From contig NZ_LZIL01000078.1 of assembly GCF_001667075.1 (NCBI RefSeq), positions 62,001 to 126,000 of the forward strand: a stretch of DNA of 64,000 bases, given 5' to 3'. The stretch's first letter is position 1; every line of letters begins with the position of its first letter. A model generated the notes under the pieces. The model was not told the origin of the DNA, made no database searches, and saw only the letters and a list, made by a program, of their open reading frames with translations. Positions 50,990 to 61,000 of this stretch are shown here, piece by piece. The translations under genes were made by a program, and so were the position numbers. The DNA is from Mycobacterium sp. 852014-52450_SCH5900713. GTDB taxonomy: Bacteria > Actinomycetota > Actinomycetes > Mycobacteriales > Mycobacteriaceae.

Positions 50990-52357
50990 GTGACCGCTGA
51001 TGTCCTGGCCGAGCTCATCGCCGGCCTGCCCGACGGCATGGTCGTCACCGACCCGACCGTGACCGAGGGCTACCGCCAGGACCGCGCCTTCGACCCGTCG
51101 GCCGGCAAACCGTTGGCCGTGGTCCGGCCGCGGCGCACCGAAGAAGTGCAAACCGTGTTGCGCTGGGCGTGTGCTCATTCGGTCCCGGTGGTGACCCGGG
51201 GCGCCGGCAGCGGCCTGTCCGGTGGGGCCACGGCACTGGACAACGGGATCGTCCTGTCGACGGAGAAGATGCGCGACATCACCGTCGACCCGGTCACCCG
51301 CACCGCGGTGTGCCAGCCGGGTCTGTTCAACGCCGAGGTCAAGAAGGCCGCCGCCGAGCACGGCCTGTGGTATCCCCCCGATCCGTCGTCGTTCGAGATC
51401 TGCAGCATCGGCGGCAACATCGCCACCAACGCCGGCGGCCTGTGCTGCGTCAAGTACGGCGTCACCACCGACTATGTGCTGGGGATGCAGGTGGTGCTGG
51501 CCGACGGCACGGCGGTCCGGCTCGGCGGCCCAAGGCTCAAGGACGTCGCGGGGCTGTCGCTGACGAAGCTTTTCGTCGGCAGCGAAGGCACCCTCGGCGT
51601 CGTCACCGAGGTAACGCTGCGCCTGGTGCCCAAGCAGAACGCGTCCAGCATCGTGGTGGCCTCTTTCGCGACGGTCGAGGCGGCCGTCGAAGCGGTGCTC
51701 GGGGTCACCGCGCGGTTGCGCCCGTCGATGCTGGAGTTCATGGATTCGGTGGCCATCAACGCCGTCGAGGACACCTTGCGCATGGACCTGGACCGGGGGG
51801 CGGCCGCGATGCTGGTGGCCGGGTCCGACGAAAGGGGGCGCGCGGGCTCAGAAGACGCTTCGGTGATGGCCGCGGTGTTCGCGGAATGTGGTGCGGCGGA
51901 GGTATTTTCGACCGACGACCCCGACGAGGGCGAGGCGTTCGTCGCTGCCCGCAGGTTCTGCATCCCCGCGGTGGAGGCGAAGGGATCGCTACTGCTCGAG
52001 GATGTCGGGGTCCCGCTCCCGGCGCTGGGCCAGCTGGTCACCGGCATCGCGGACATCGCGGCCGAGCGTGACCTGACGATCTCGGTGATCGCCCACGCCG
52101 GCGACGGCAACACCCACCCGTTGATCGTGTACGACCCCGGGGATGCCGCGATGACCGAGCGGGCCCATCTCGCGTTCGGCGAGATCATGGATTTGGCCGT
52201 CGGCCTCGGCGGGACGATCACCGGCGAGCACGGCGTCGGCCGGTTGAAGCGGCCGTGGCTGGCCGGCTACCTCGGGCCCGAGGTGATGGACCTCAACCGG
52301 CGGATCAAGCAGGCCCTGGACCCGCGGGGCATCCTCAACCCGGGCGCGGGGATCTAG
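50990..52357 (+). CDS. FAD-linked oxidoreductase, GlcD/D-lactate dehydrogenase type (Rv1257c-like)
   Basis: A 455-residue flavoprotein of the vanillyl-alcohol-oxidase fold. The PCMH FAD-binding domain shows VVTRGAGSGLSGGATAL and PDPSSFEICSIGGNIATNAGG. The FAD-oxidase C domain ends ISVIAHAGDGNTHPLIVYD, then GGTITGEHGVGRLKRPWL, which carries the catalytic histidines of glycolate and D-lactate dehydrogenases. It oxidises a 2-hydroxyacid to the 2-oxoacid, passing electrons to the respiratory chain or another acceptor. The length matches that recalled for Rv1257c. It starts at GTG 50990. Two hairpins follow its stop. Confidence 0.93.
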   Translation: MTADVLAELIAGLPDGMVVTDPTVTEGYRQDRAFDPSAGKPLAVVRPRRTEEVQTVLRWACAHSVPVVTRGAGSGLSGGATALDNGIVLSTEKMRDITVDPVTRTAVCQPGLFNAEVKKAAAEHGLWYPPDPSSFEICSIGGNIATNAGGLCCVKYGVTTDYVLGMQVVLADGTAVRLGGPRLKDVAGLSLTKLFVGSEGTLGVVTEVTLRLVPKQNASSIVVASFATVEAAVEAVLGVTARLRPSMLEFMDSVAINAVEDTLRMDLDRGAAAMLVAGSDERGRAGSEDASVMAAVFAECGAAEVFSTDDPDEGEAFVAARRFCIPAVEAKGSLLLEDVGVPLPALGQLVTGIADIAAERDLTISVIAHAGDGNTHPLIVYDPGDAAMTERAHLAFGEIMDLAVGLGGTITGEHGVGRLKRPWLAGYLGPEVMDLNRRIKQALDPRGILNPGAGI

Positions 52358-52372
52358 GGCTTTGTATCTACT

Positions 52373-52398
52373 CGAGTGTGCGGCTGGCCGCACACTCG
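52373..52398. terminator. Perfect 11-bp hairpin after the FAD-linked oxidoreductase
   Basis: CGAGTGTGCGG pairs perfectly with CCGCACACTCG around the loop CTGG. It starts 16 bp after the stop codon and is followed by a second, smaller hairpin sharing the CGCACACTCG end. It is likely a factor-independent terminator without a U-tract. Confidence 0.65.
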
Positions 52399-52405
52399 GT
52401 GCTCA

Positions 52406-52427
52406 GCGTGCGGCTAGGCGCACACTC
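52406..52427. repeat. Second, partial copy of the CGCACACTCG hairpin
   Basis: GCGTGCGGCTAGGCGCACACTC repeats the body of the preceding hairpin (GTGCGGCTGGCCGCACACTC) with three changes and one outer arm lost. It keeps a 5-bp stem, GTGCG/CGCAC, with loop GCTAGG. The two copies are 32-33 bp apart and lie upstream of cyp130. Confidence 0.5.
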
Positions 52428-52475
52428 GCCGGCGACCGCGTTGACATCCTGGCCTGAGTGTCGTACGAATGAGAC

Positions 52476-53717
52476 ATGTCCACGGTTATGTCTCACGATG
52501 CACCGGTCACGTTCGAGCTGGCGACCGCCGACACCTGGCGGGATCCGTGGCCGATGTACCGCGCGCTCCGCGACCAGGATCCGGTGCACCACGTCGTGCC
52601 GGCCAAGCGGCCCGACCACGACTACTACGTGCTGTCCCGGCACGCCGACGTGTGGGCCGCCGCCCGCGACCATGAGACGTTTTCCTCCGCGCAGGGATTG
52701 ACTGTCAATTACGGCGACCTGGAAATGATTGGGCTGCAGGACAACCCACCGTTCGTCATGCAGGATCCGCCGGTGCACACCGAGTTTCGGAAACTCGTAT
52801 CGCGCGGCTTCACGCCACGACAGGTGGAGGCGGTGGAGCCCAAGGTGCGCGAGTTCGTCGTCGAGCGCATCGAGCGGCTGCGCGCGAACGGCGGCGGCGA
52901 CATCGTCACCGAGTTGTTCAAACCCCTGCCGTCGATGGTGGTCGCGCACTACCTCGGTGTCCCCGAGGAAGATCGGGCGCAATTCGATGGATGGACCGAC
53001 GTGATCGTCGCGGCCAACACCGTTGAGGGCGGCGTCGCCGGTGCGCTGGAAACGGTCGGTGATGCCGTCGGGTCGATGATGGCCTACTTCACCGCCTTGA
53101 TCGAGCGCCGTCGGACCGAGCCCGAAGACGACACCATCTCGCACCTGGTGGCCGCCGGCGTGGGCGCCGACGGTGATATCGCCGGCACGCTGTCGGTGCT
53201 GGCGTTCACGTTCACCATGGTCACCGGCGGCAACGACACCACCACTGGAATGCTCGGCGGCTCAATGCCTTTGCTGCATCAACGCCCCGACCAGCGCCGG
53301 CTGCTTGCCGACGATCTCGGGCTGATCCCCGACGCGGTCGAGGAGCTGCTCAGGCTGACCTCGCCGGTGCAGGGATTGGCCCGCACGACCACCCGCGACG
53401 CGACGATCGGCGACACCACCATCCCCGCCGGTCGCAAAGTTTTCCTGCTGTACGGGTCGGCCAACCGCGACGAGCGCCAATATGGTCCGGACGCCGGCGA
53501 ACTCGACGTGACGCGACGCCCGCGCAACATCATGACCTTCAGCCACGGTGCGCACCACTGCCTTGGCGCGGCGGCGGCGCGCATGCAATCCCGGGTCGCC
53601 CTGACCGAACTGCTCACCCGCTGCCCGGATTTCGAGGTCGACGAGTCCGCGGTCGTCTGGTCGGGGGGAAGCTACGTGCGGCGCCCGCTGTCGGTACCGA
53701 TGCGGGTGAAGCGCTGA
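52476..53717 (+). CDS. cyp130: Cytochrome P450 CYP130
   Basis: A 413-residue soluble haem-thiolate monooxygenase. The I-helix oxygen-activation motif is VTGGNDTTTG, the ExxR is EELLR, and the haem loop FSHGAHHCLGAAAAR provides ligand Cys362. The protein is close to what I recall of Rv1256c, including QGLTVNYGDLEMIGL and GLARTTTRDATIGDTTIPAG. A few more residues are present near the N-terminus. The physiological substrate is unknown; azoles and arylamines bind the M. tuberculosis enzyme (established). The stop overlaps the TetR gene's ATG by one base (TGATG), so enzyme and probable regulator are made from one transcript. Confidence 0.95.
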   Translation: MSTVMSHDAPVTFELATADTWRDPWPMYRALRDQDPVHHVVPAKRPDHDYYVLSRHADVWAAARDHETFSSAQGLTVNYGDLEMIGLQDNPPFVMQDPPVHTEFRKLVSRGFTPRQVEAVEPKVREFVVERIERLRANGGGDIVTELFKPLPSMVVAHYLGVPEEDRAQFDGWTDVIVAANTVEGGVAGALETVGDAVGSMMAYFTALIERRRTEPEDDTISHLVAAGVGADGDIAGTLSVLAFTFTMVTGGNDTTTGMLGGSMPLLHQRPDQRRLLADDLGLIPDAVEELLRLTSPVQGLARTTTRDATIGDTTIPAGRKVFLLYGSANRDERQYGPDAGELDVTRRPRNIMTFSHGAHHCLGAAAARMQSRVALTELLTRCPDFEVDESAVVWSGGSYVRRPLSVPMRVKR

Positions 53718-54295
53718 TGCCGAACGACTGGCTGGGCACGCACCGCACCGAAGCGGCCGCGGACCGGATCCTCGACGCGGCCGAGCAGCTCTATACCGAG
53801 CGCGACCAGGCGTCGATCGGCATGAACGACATCGCCAGGGCCGCCGGCTGTTCCCGCGCCACGCTGTACCGGTACTTCGAGAACCGCGAGGCGCTGCGAA
53901 CCGCCTACGTACACCGCGAAACCCGTCGACTCAGCCGCGCGATCAAGGAGCGGATCGGCGGCATCGACGATCCCCGGGAACGGCTCGTCGCGAGCATCAC
54001 CGCCACGCTGCGGATGGTTCGCGGCAGCCGCGCGTTGGCGTCGTGGTTCGCCATCACCCGGCCGCCGATCGGCGCCGAGGTGGCCGGGCAGTCCGAGGTG
54101 ATCACCGCCCTGGCGGCCGCGTTCGTCGGCTCACTCGGGCCCGAAGATCCCGCCGTGGTGGAACGCCGGGCACGTTGGGTGGTGCGAGTGATCACTTCAC
54201 TGCTGCAGTTCCCGGGCCGAGACGACGCCGACGAGCGGGCGATGATCGAAGAGTTCGTCGTGCCGATCGTGACACCGGTTCCCGCCCGGAGTTAG
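53717..54295 (+). CDS. TetR-family regulator in operon with cyp130 (Rv1255c-like)
   Basis: A 192-residue TetR-type repressor. The helix-turn-helix (about 28-60) reads ASIGMNDIARAAGCSRATLYRYFENREALRTAY, a textbook TetR pattern. The remaining all-helical ligand-binding part has no family assignment. Overlap with cyp130 by one base suggests it controls this operon, probably by sensing the P450's substrate or product. The operator should lie in the 118 bp before cyp130, where I see only terminator-like palindromes, not a clear TetR dyad. It is convergent with the acyltransferase gene. Confidence 0.92.
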   Translation: MPNDWLGTHRTEAAADRILDAAEQLYTERDQASIGMNDIARAAGCSRATLYRYFENREALRTAYVHRETRRLSRAIKERIGGIDDPRERLVASITATLRMVRGSRALASWFAITRPPIGAEVAGQSEVITALAAAFVGSLGPEDPAVVERRARWVVRVITSLLQFPGRDDADERAMIEEFVVPIVTPVPARS

Positions 54296-54335
54296 GCGCC
54301 CGTTTCACCAGACCGGGCCCCAACGACCCGGGCGC

Positions 54336-55475
54336 TCAGGTTCGCACGCGCGTGAAGCGGTGCAGCAGCCAGGCCAAGGGGATGGTCAGCGCCATCGTCG
54401 CGACGAACAGGCCCGGCATCGAACCGGTGTACACGTGGGCGCGGACGATGTACACCATGGCGAATTCCATGGTGATCAGGTGGATGAGGAAGATTTCGTA
54501 GGAGATCTCCCCCAGCCACACCATCGGCCGCGTCGCCAGCATCCGCCAGTACCAGCCCTGGTCCCCCAGGGCCAGCGGCGCCACCGCGAGCGCGGCGATC
54601 ACGGCATAGAAACAAGTCTTGAACAGGGCCTCGCTCAGCGTCGCCGGCGACGTGGTGGGCGCGCCGGCGATGGGAGTCGAGACGATGAAGTAGCAGATCG
54701 TGGCGAGCGGTATGGCCACGAACGCGTACCCGCGCACGCCCATCGCCTGCAGCACGGCCAGCAGCATCCCGGCGAGGAACCAGGCCAGATAGGTGGGCAG
54801 CCAGAGCCGCGCGCCGTCGGGGAACCAGTGATCGGTGTGCACGAGGATCAGCCACGCCGGGCTGATCAGCGTCAGCGCGGCCAGCGCGCCCAGCAGCAGC
54901 CTCGGCTGCCACCGCCGCCGGCAGACGAGCACCAACAGCAGGTATGCCAGCAACGGAAGCAGCACGTAGAAGGAAGCCTCCACCGCGAGGCTCCACATCT
55001 GGGTCAGGCCCTGATGCAGGTACTTCCCCAGGTAGCCGTTGCAGTAGATCTGCGTCAGCGTCAGGTTGCGCGCCAGGCCGAGCCATGTGTGCCCGGGGTT
55101 GGGTCCCGCCTCGCGGAAGTGGTACAGCACGTAAGCGAACAGCACGGTGATGACGTAGGCCGGCATGATGCGCCGAACCCGATGCCACGCATAGCGACTC
55201 AGCGACGGTGGCGGCCCGCCGGTGGCCGCTGATTTCAACCACGGCCGGAACAGCAGGAAGCCGGAGAGCACGAAAAAGATCGGCACGCCGATCTCCATCC
55301 GGGAGCCGACCAGGCCCCAATAACCGTGGGTGTACTTGCCGGTGGTGTAGGCCGCGTGGGTGCCGACGACGAGAAGTGCGGCGACGGCACGGATTCCGGT
55401 CAGGGAGGCGACCCGGTCGACGTGGGCGGTCTGCTCGAGTCCGCCCTGGGCGTCTTGTTCTTCGGACAGGGTCAT
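54336..55475 (-). CDS. Membrane acyltransferase, family 3 (Rv1254-like)
   Basis: A 379-residue integral-membrane O-acyltransferase with about ten spans. Family 3 marks are VASLTGIRAVAALLVVGTHA, with the catalytic His near residue 40, and EIGVPIFFVLSGFLLFRPWL. RYAWHRVRRIMPAY and TQMWSLAVEASFYVLLPLL follow. Such enzymes acylate cell-envelope glycolipids or sugars. The ATG overlaps the deaD stop by four bases (55472-55475), so the genes are translationally coupled, although no functional link between an RNA helicase and an acyltransferase is evident. It matches Rv1254 in order and approximate length. Confidence 0.92.
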   Translation of the reverse strand: MTLSEEQDAQGGLEQTAHVDRVASLTGIRAVAALLVVGTHAAYTTGKYTHGYWGLVGSRMEIGVPIFFVLSGFLLFRPWLKSAATGGPPPSLSRYAWHRVRRIMPAYVITVLFAYVLYHFREAGPNPGHTWLGLARNLTLTQIYCNGYLGKYLHQGLTQMWSLAVEASFYVLLPLLAYLLLVLVCRRRWQPRLLLGALAALTLISPAWLILVHTDHWFPDGARLWLPTYLAWFLAGMLLAVLQAMGVRGYAFVAIPLATICYFIVSTPIAGAPTTSPATLSEALFKTCFYAVIAALAVAPLALGDQGWYWRMLATRPMVWLGEISYEIFLIHLITMEFAMVYIVRAHVYTGSMPGLFVATMALTIPLAWLLHRFTRVRT

Positions 55476-57172
55476 CCGGTGTGTTTCCTGCGCGGCTTTC
55501 CGCCATCCCGGCTGCGTGGCTTGGTCGCCGAACGGTCCGGCTGAAGGTTGATCAGCACTCCCGAAATGCGGGTGTGCTCGAGCTTTTTCAGGGTCGACGT
55601 CGGCAGCTTGGCCGGCAACTCCACCAGCGAGAAGTCCGGGCCGATCGCGATGTGGCCGAAATCGCTGCGATGCAGGCCGCCCTCGTTGGCGATGGCACCG
55701 ACGATGGAGCCGGGGCCGATCTTGTGCCGCTTGCCCACCGCGATGCGGTAAGTGGTGAAGGGTCTGGTCTGTCTTGGCTTTTCGGGACGCTCCCGATGTT
55801 CGGTGTGCCGCTCGCGCCGCTCGCGCGGCGGCTCGGGCGACATGAGGAATTCTTCGCCATCGCGGGACTGCAGCGCCAGGGCCGCGGCTATGTCGGCCAG
55901 CGGGACATCATGCTCGCGTTCGTAGTCCTCGACCAGCTTGCGGAACAGCTCGATTCCCGGACGGCCCAGCGCGTTGGTGATGGAATCGGCGAACTTCGCC
56001 ACCCGCTGGGCATTGACGTCCTCGACGGTGGGCAGCTCGGCCTCGGTGAGCGTTTGCCGAGTCGCCTTCTCGATCGCCTTGAGCAGGTGGCGCTCCCGCG
56101 GGGAGACGAACAGCAGCGCGGTCCCCGAGCGGCCGGCCCGGCCGGTGCGTCCGATGCGGTGCACGTAGGACTCGGTGTCGTGCGGGATGTCGTAGTTGAG
56201 GACGTGCGATATCCGCTCCACATCCAGCCCGCGTGCGGCCACGTCGGTGGCGACCAGGATGTCGATGCCACCGTCCTTCAGCGCGGCGACGGTCCGCTCC
56301 CGCTGGCCCTGAGGAATGTCCCCGTTGATGGCGGCCGCGGAAAAGCCTCGGGCCCTTAGTTTTTCCGCGACTTCTTCGGTAGCCTGCTTGGTGCGCACGA
56401 AGACGATCATCGCCTCGAACGGCTCGACTTCCAGCACCCGGGTCAGCGCGTCCATCTTTCGCGGACCGGCGACCTGGATGTAGCGCTGTGAAATGTTCTC
56501 CGCGGTAGCGGTTTTCGCCTTGGTGGAGACCTCGAGCGGATCGTGCAGGTACTTGGTGGTGAGCTTGCGGATCGCCGCCGGCATGGTCGCCGAGAAGAGG
56601 GCGACCTGTTTGTACTCGGGGGTGTCGGCCAAGATGCGTTCGACGTCCTCGGCGAAGCCCATGGTGAGCATCTCGTCGGCCTCGTCAAGCACCAGGTAGT
56701 CGACGTGCGACAGGTCCAGCGTCCCGCGTTCGAGATGGTCGATGACCCGGCCGGGGGTGCCGACCACCACCTGGGCGCCGCGCCGCAGCCCGGCCAGCTG
56801 AACCGTGTAGGAGGAACCGCCGTAGATCGGCAGCACGTTGATCTTCGGCAGGTGGGCCCCGTAACGGCTGAACGCCTCGGCCACCTGCAGCGCCAGCTCC
56901 CGGGTGGGGGCCAGCACCAGCGCCTGAGTCGCCCTGCTGGCGGCGTCGATCTTGGACAGGATCGGGATCGCGAACGCCGCGGTCTTGCCGGTGCCGGTCT
57001 GCGCGAGCCCGACGACGTCCGAGCCCTCCATCAGCGCCGGAATCGTCGCGGCTTGGATGCCCGTGGGTGACTCGTAGCCGACGTCGGCGATCGCCCGCAG
57101 GACCGAGGGATGGATCTGCAGGTCGGCAAACGTCGGAGAGGCAGCCTCAGGCGAGGTGTCCGGGAGGGTCAT
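55472..57172 (-). CDS. deaD: DEAD-box ATP-dependent RNA helicase
   Basis: A 566-residue DEAD-box RNA helicase. The Q motif FADLQIHPSVLRAIADVGYESPTGIQ comes first, with Walker A AQTGTGKT at 57-64. PTRELALQ, LDEADEML, FSATMP, VATDVAARGLD and HRIGRTGRAGR follow in order. The C-terminus has a charged linker (about 440-480) and a DbpA-type RNA-binding domain (TTYRIAVGKRHKIGPGSIVGAI, to IGPDFSLVELP) with a basic Lys/Arg tail. It remodels RNA in ribosome assembly or cold adaptation and is a degradosome partner in some bacteria. It lies in the same place as Rv1253. The region before its start holds a two-unit hairpin repeat shared with lprE. Confidence 0.96.
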   Translation of the reverse strand: MTLPDTSPEAASPTFADLQIHPSVLRAIADVGYESPTGIQAATIPALMEGSDVVGLAQTGTGKTAAFAIPILSKIDAASRATQALVLAPTRELALQVAEAFSRYGAHLPKINVLPIYGGSSYTVQLAGLRRGAQVVVGTPGRVIDHLERGTLDLSHVDYLVLDEADEMLTMGFAEDVERILADTPEYKQVALFSATMPAAIRKLTTKYLHDPLEVSTKAKTATAENISQRYIQVAGPRKMDALTRVLEVEPFEAMIVFVRTKQATEEVAEKLRARGFSAAAINGDIPQGQRERTVAALKDGGIDILVATDVAARGLDVERISHVLNYDIPHDTESYVHRIGRTGRAGRSGTALLFVSPRERHLLKAIEKATRQTLTEAELPTVEDVNAQRVAKFADSITNALGRPGIELFRKLVEDYEREHDVPLADIAAALALQSRDGEEFLMSPEPPRERRERHTEHRERPEKPRQTRPFTTYRIAVGKRHKIGPGSIVGAIANEGGLHRSDFGHIAIGPDFSLVELPAKLPTSTLKKLEHTRISGVLINLQPDRSATKPRSRDGGKPRRKHTG

Positions 57173-57187
57173 CGTCCAAGGAGTCTA

Positions 57188-57301
57188 GTGGTGATCGCGA
57201 GCTCAGCGGGAGCTGAGCGCTGCGGGTCACCACCATCGGGCCCCGTGGTGATCGCGAGCTCAGCGGGAGCTGAGCGCTGCGGGTCACCACCATCGGGCCC
57301 C
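57188..57301. repeat. Two identical 57-bp hairpin repeats between divergent deaD and lprE
   Basis: Two identical units begin at 57188 and 57245. Each starts GTGGTGATCGCGAGCTC and contains TCACCACCATCGGGCCCC at its end. An outer stem, GTGGTGA/TCACCAC, encloses an inner stem, GCTCAGC-GGGA-GCTGAGC. A degenerate third start (GATCGCGAGGCCCCGTGATC) follows at 57302-57321. The framework is that of the 55-bp unit at 10939. The outer stem has the change C to T matched by G to A on the other arm, so pairing is preserved. It occupies most of the intergenic space upstream of both genes. Confidence 0.93.
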
Positions 57302-57383
57302 GATCGCGAGGCCCCGTGATCATGAGCACAGCCGCGCCGGGCCCGGCCATGCCTGTCACACCTGCGCGCGCGATGACGGTACG

Positions 57384-57980
57384 GTGCGCGATGTGTGGTC
57401 GATACCCCGCCGTACCGAGCCACTGACCGGCTCGGCCGCTCTCGCGTTGATCGCCATGACGTTGACCGGCTGTGGTTCGGGAGACTCCACGGTCGCGAAG
57501 ACGCCGCAGGCTACGACGACTACGGACACCCCGTCCATCACCGCCCCGGCTCAGCCCTCCGGCGCCGCCGCACCGCCCGGCAGCACCGCGCCGGCGGACC
57601 CATGCGCGATCAACCTCGCCTCCCCCACGATCGCGAAGGTGGTCTCTGAGCTCCCGCGCGACCCGCGCAGCCAGCAAGGCTGGAACCCCGAGCCACTGGC
57701 CGGCAACTACAACCAGTGCGCCCAGCTGTCGGCGGTGATCATCAAGGCCAATACCAACGCCGTCAATCCCACCACCCGGGCGGTGCTGTTCCATCTCGGG
57801 CAGTTCATCCCGCAGGGGGTCCCCGACACCTACGGGTTCAATGGCATCGACGCGTCGCAAACCACCGGCGACACGGTGGCGCTGACCTACCCCAGCGGCA
57901 TCAACGGGTTGAACACCGATGTGCGATTCCACTGGAACGGCAACGGCGTGGAGCTGATCGGTAACGCACCGGGTCACTGA
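57384..57980 (+). CDS. lprE: Lipoprotein LprE
   Basis: A 198-residue lipoprotein. The signal segment GSAALALIAMTLTGC carries lipidated Cys30. It is followed by a Thr/Pro/Ala-rich tether (about 31-72) and a conserved C-terminal domain (LASPTIAKVVSELPRDPRSQQGWNPEPLAGNYNQCAQLSAV to GVELIGNAPG) that matches my memory of Rv1252c. LprE is a virulence-associated envelope lipoprotein in M. tuberculosis. It starts at GTG 57384; a second in-frame GTG at 57393 is possible. It is divergent from deaD, with the 57-bp repeats between. A Cys pair (DPCAIN and NQCAQL) may form a disulfide. Confidence 0.92.
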   Translation: MRDVWSIPRRTEPLTGSAALALIAMTLTGCGSGDSTVAKTPQATTTTDTPSITAPAQPSGAAAPPGSTAPADPCAINLASPTIAKVVSELPRDPRSQQGWNPEPLAGNYNQCAQLSAVIIKANTNAVNPTTRAVLFHLGQFIPQGVPDTYGFNGIDASQTTGDTVALTYPSGINGLNTDVRFHWNGNGVELIGNAPGH

Positions 57981-58020
57981 GCCTCCGTTTCCGTCAGTCC
58001 CCTCACCTACAGTTGCTGCT

Positions 58021-61000
58021 GTGTTCGTCACCGGCGACAGCATCGTGTACAGCGCGTCGGACCTCGCCGCCGCAGCCCGCTGCGAGTACGCCCTGTTGCG
58101 GGATTTCGACGCGAAGCTGGGCCGGGGACCCGCCGCCACGGTCGAGGATGATTTGCTCGCGCGGACCGCGGTCCTCGGGAACGAGCACGAGCGACGCGAA
58201 TTGGACCGGCTACGCGAGAAGTTCGGTGATGGCGTTGCGGTCATCGGCCGCCCGGCCTACACGCTCGCCGGCCTCGCGGCGGCCGCCGAGGCAACCCGGC
58301 GCGCCATCGCCGGCGGCGCGCCCGCGGTGTATCAAGCCGCCATGTTCGACGGCCGCTTCCTCGGCTTCGCCGACTTTTTGGTGCGAGACGACGAGCACTA
58401 CCGAGTGATCGACACCAAGCTGGCCCGTTCGGCCAACGTCACCGCGCTGCTCCAGCTGGCCGCCTACGCCGACGCGCTGGCCGCCTCCGGTGTGCCGGTG
58501 GCCCCCGAGGCCGAACTGCACCTGGGCGACGGGACGGCGGCGCGCTACCGCGTCCGCGACCTCGTTCCCGTCTACCGCTCCCAGCGCGCCCGATTGCAGC
58601 GGCTCCTGGACGAGCACCACGCCGGGGGCGCCGCGGTTCGCTGGGATGACGAGGGCGTGGGCGCCTGCTTGCGTTGCCCGTTGTGCACCGGGCAACTGCG
58701 GGCCACCGACGACCTGCTGCTGGTCGCCGGCATGCGAGTGGGCCAGCGGGACAAGTTGATCGACGCCGGAATCACCACGGTGTCCGAGCTCGCCCGGCAC
58801 ACCGGCCCGGTACCGGAGATCGCGTCCGGCACACTCGGCAAACTGACCGCCCAGGCGAGCCTTCAAGTTCGCCAACGCGAAACCGGCACACCGCTTTTCG
58901 AGATCGTCGACCCGCAGCCGCTGACGCTGCTACCCGAACCGGACCCGGGCGACCTGTTCTTCGACTTCGAGGGCGACCCGCTGTGGACCGTCGACGGACG
59001 GGAGTGGGGTTTGGAATACCTGTTCGGCGTCCTGGAAGCGGGGCCGGCCGGCGGCTTTCGCCCCTTATGGGCGCACAACCGGGTGGACGAACGCAAGGCC
59101 CTGACCGATTTCCTGGCGATGGTGGCCAAGCGCCGCAAGCGCCGTCCGAACATGCACATCTACCACTACGCGCCGTACGAGAAGACCGCGCTGCTGAAGC
59201 TCGCCGGCCGCTACGGGGCCGGCGAGGACCAGGTTGACGAATTGCTGCGCAGCGGAACGCTCGTAGACCTTTACCCGTTGGTACGCAAGAGTATTCGCGT
59301 GGGCGCGGAATCGTTCAGCCTGAAGGCGCTGGAACCGCTCTACATGGGAGCGCAGCTGCGGGCCGGCGACGTGACCACGGCCACCGGTTCGATCACCTCC
59401 TACGCGCGGTACTGCGAACTGCAGGCCGACGGCCGACGCGACGAGGCCGCCTCCGTGCTCAAGGAGATCGAGGACTACAACCACTACGACTGCCGCTCGA
59501 CCCAGGAACTGCGTAACTGGTTGATGTTGCGCGCCTACGAATCCGGCGTCGTACCGGTCGGCGCCCAGCCCGTGCGGGGCGGCAACACCGTCGAGGACCA
59601 CGACCAGTTGGCGGTGACCTTGTCGGGGTTCACCGGTGACCCCGCCATCGGTGAGCGCACTCCCGAGCAGACGGCGGTCGCAGTGCTGGCCGCGGCGCGC
59701 GGCTACCACCGGCGCGAGGACAAACCGTTCTGGTGGGCCCACTTTGACCGGCTGAACTTCCCCGTCGAGGAATGGGCGGACAACACCGACGTCTTCATCG
59801 CGGAGAACGCGTCGCTTGCCGTCGACTGGAACACGCCGCCCCGCGCGCGCAAGCGGCAGCGACGGGTCCGACTGCGCGGTGAGCTGGCACGCGGGGAGCT
59901 GGTGGCCGACGTCTTCGCGCTCTACGACCCGCCGGCCCCACCGGGGATGTCCGACGATCCCGACCGGCGGGCGGCCGGACGCGCCACTGTCGTCGAGGCC
60001 GACGACCCGGCGCTGCCCACCGAGGTGACCATCGTTGAGCGAGTGGGCAACGACGGCAAGCCATTCCACCAACTCCCGTTCGCGCTCACCCCGGGCCCGC
60101 CGATTCCGACGACCGCACTGCGCGAATCGATCGAAACGACGGCCACCGCCGTGGCGGCCGGCTTGCCGCAGCTACCCCGCAACGCCGTCGCCGACATCCT
60201 GCTGCGCCGCGCGCCCCGCACGCTCAGCGGGACCGCGCCGCCGCGTGGCACCGACACCGCAGCCGACATCGCCGCCGCGGTACTGGATTTGGATTCGTCG
60301 TACCTGGCAGTGCATGGACCGCCGGGCACCGGCAAAACACATACCGCCGCCCGCGTGATCCAGCGCCTGGTCACCGTCCACGGCTGGCGCGTCGGCGTGG
60401 TCGCGCAGTCGCATGCCGCGGTGGAGAACCTGTTGGACTGCGTCATCGACGCCGGGCTGGAGCCGGCGCGGGTGGCGAAGAAACGCAATGACCACAACGC
60501 CCCGCGCTGGCAGGAGATCGACGGCGGCGCTTACGCCAGTTTCATCGCTGACACCGCGGGCTGCGTGGTGGGCGGAACCGCATGGGATTTCGCCAACGCC
60601 AATCGGGTCCCGCGCGACAGCCTGGACCTGCTGGTGATCGACGAGGCGGGCCAATTCTGTCTGGCCAACACCATCGCCGTGGCGCCGGCCGCGGCGAACC
60701 TGTTGCTGCTCGGCGACCCCCAGCAGCTGCCGCAGGTCAGCCAGGGAACCCATCCCGACCCGGTTGACACGTCCGCCCTCGACTGGCTGGTGGACGGCCA
60801 GCGCACGCTGCCCGACGAACGGGGCTATTTCCTGGACCTGTCGTACCGGATGCACCCGGCGGTGTGCGCCGCGGTGTCCGCCCTGTCCTACGAGGGCAGG
60901 CTGCGTTCCCACGAGTGCACCGCCGCCCGACGCCTGGCCGGATACCGGCCCGGCGTCCGGACGCTCACCGTCGGGCACCACGGCAACTCGACGGAGAGCC

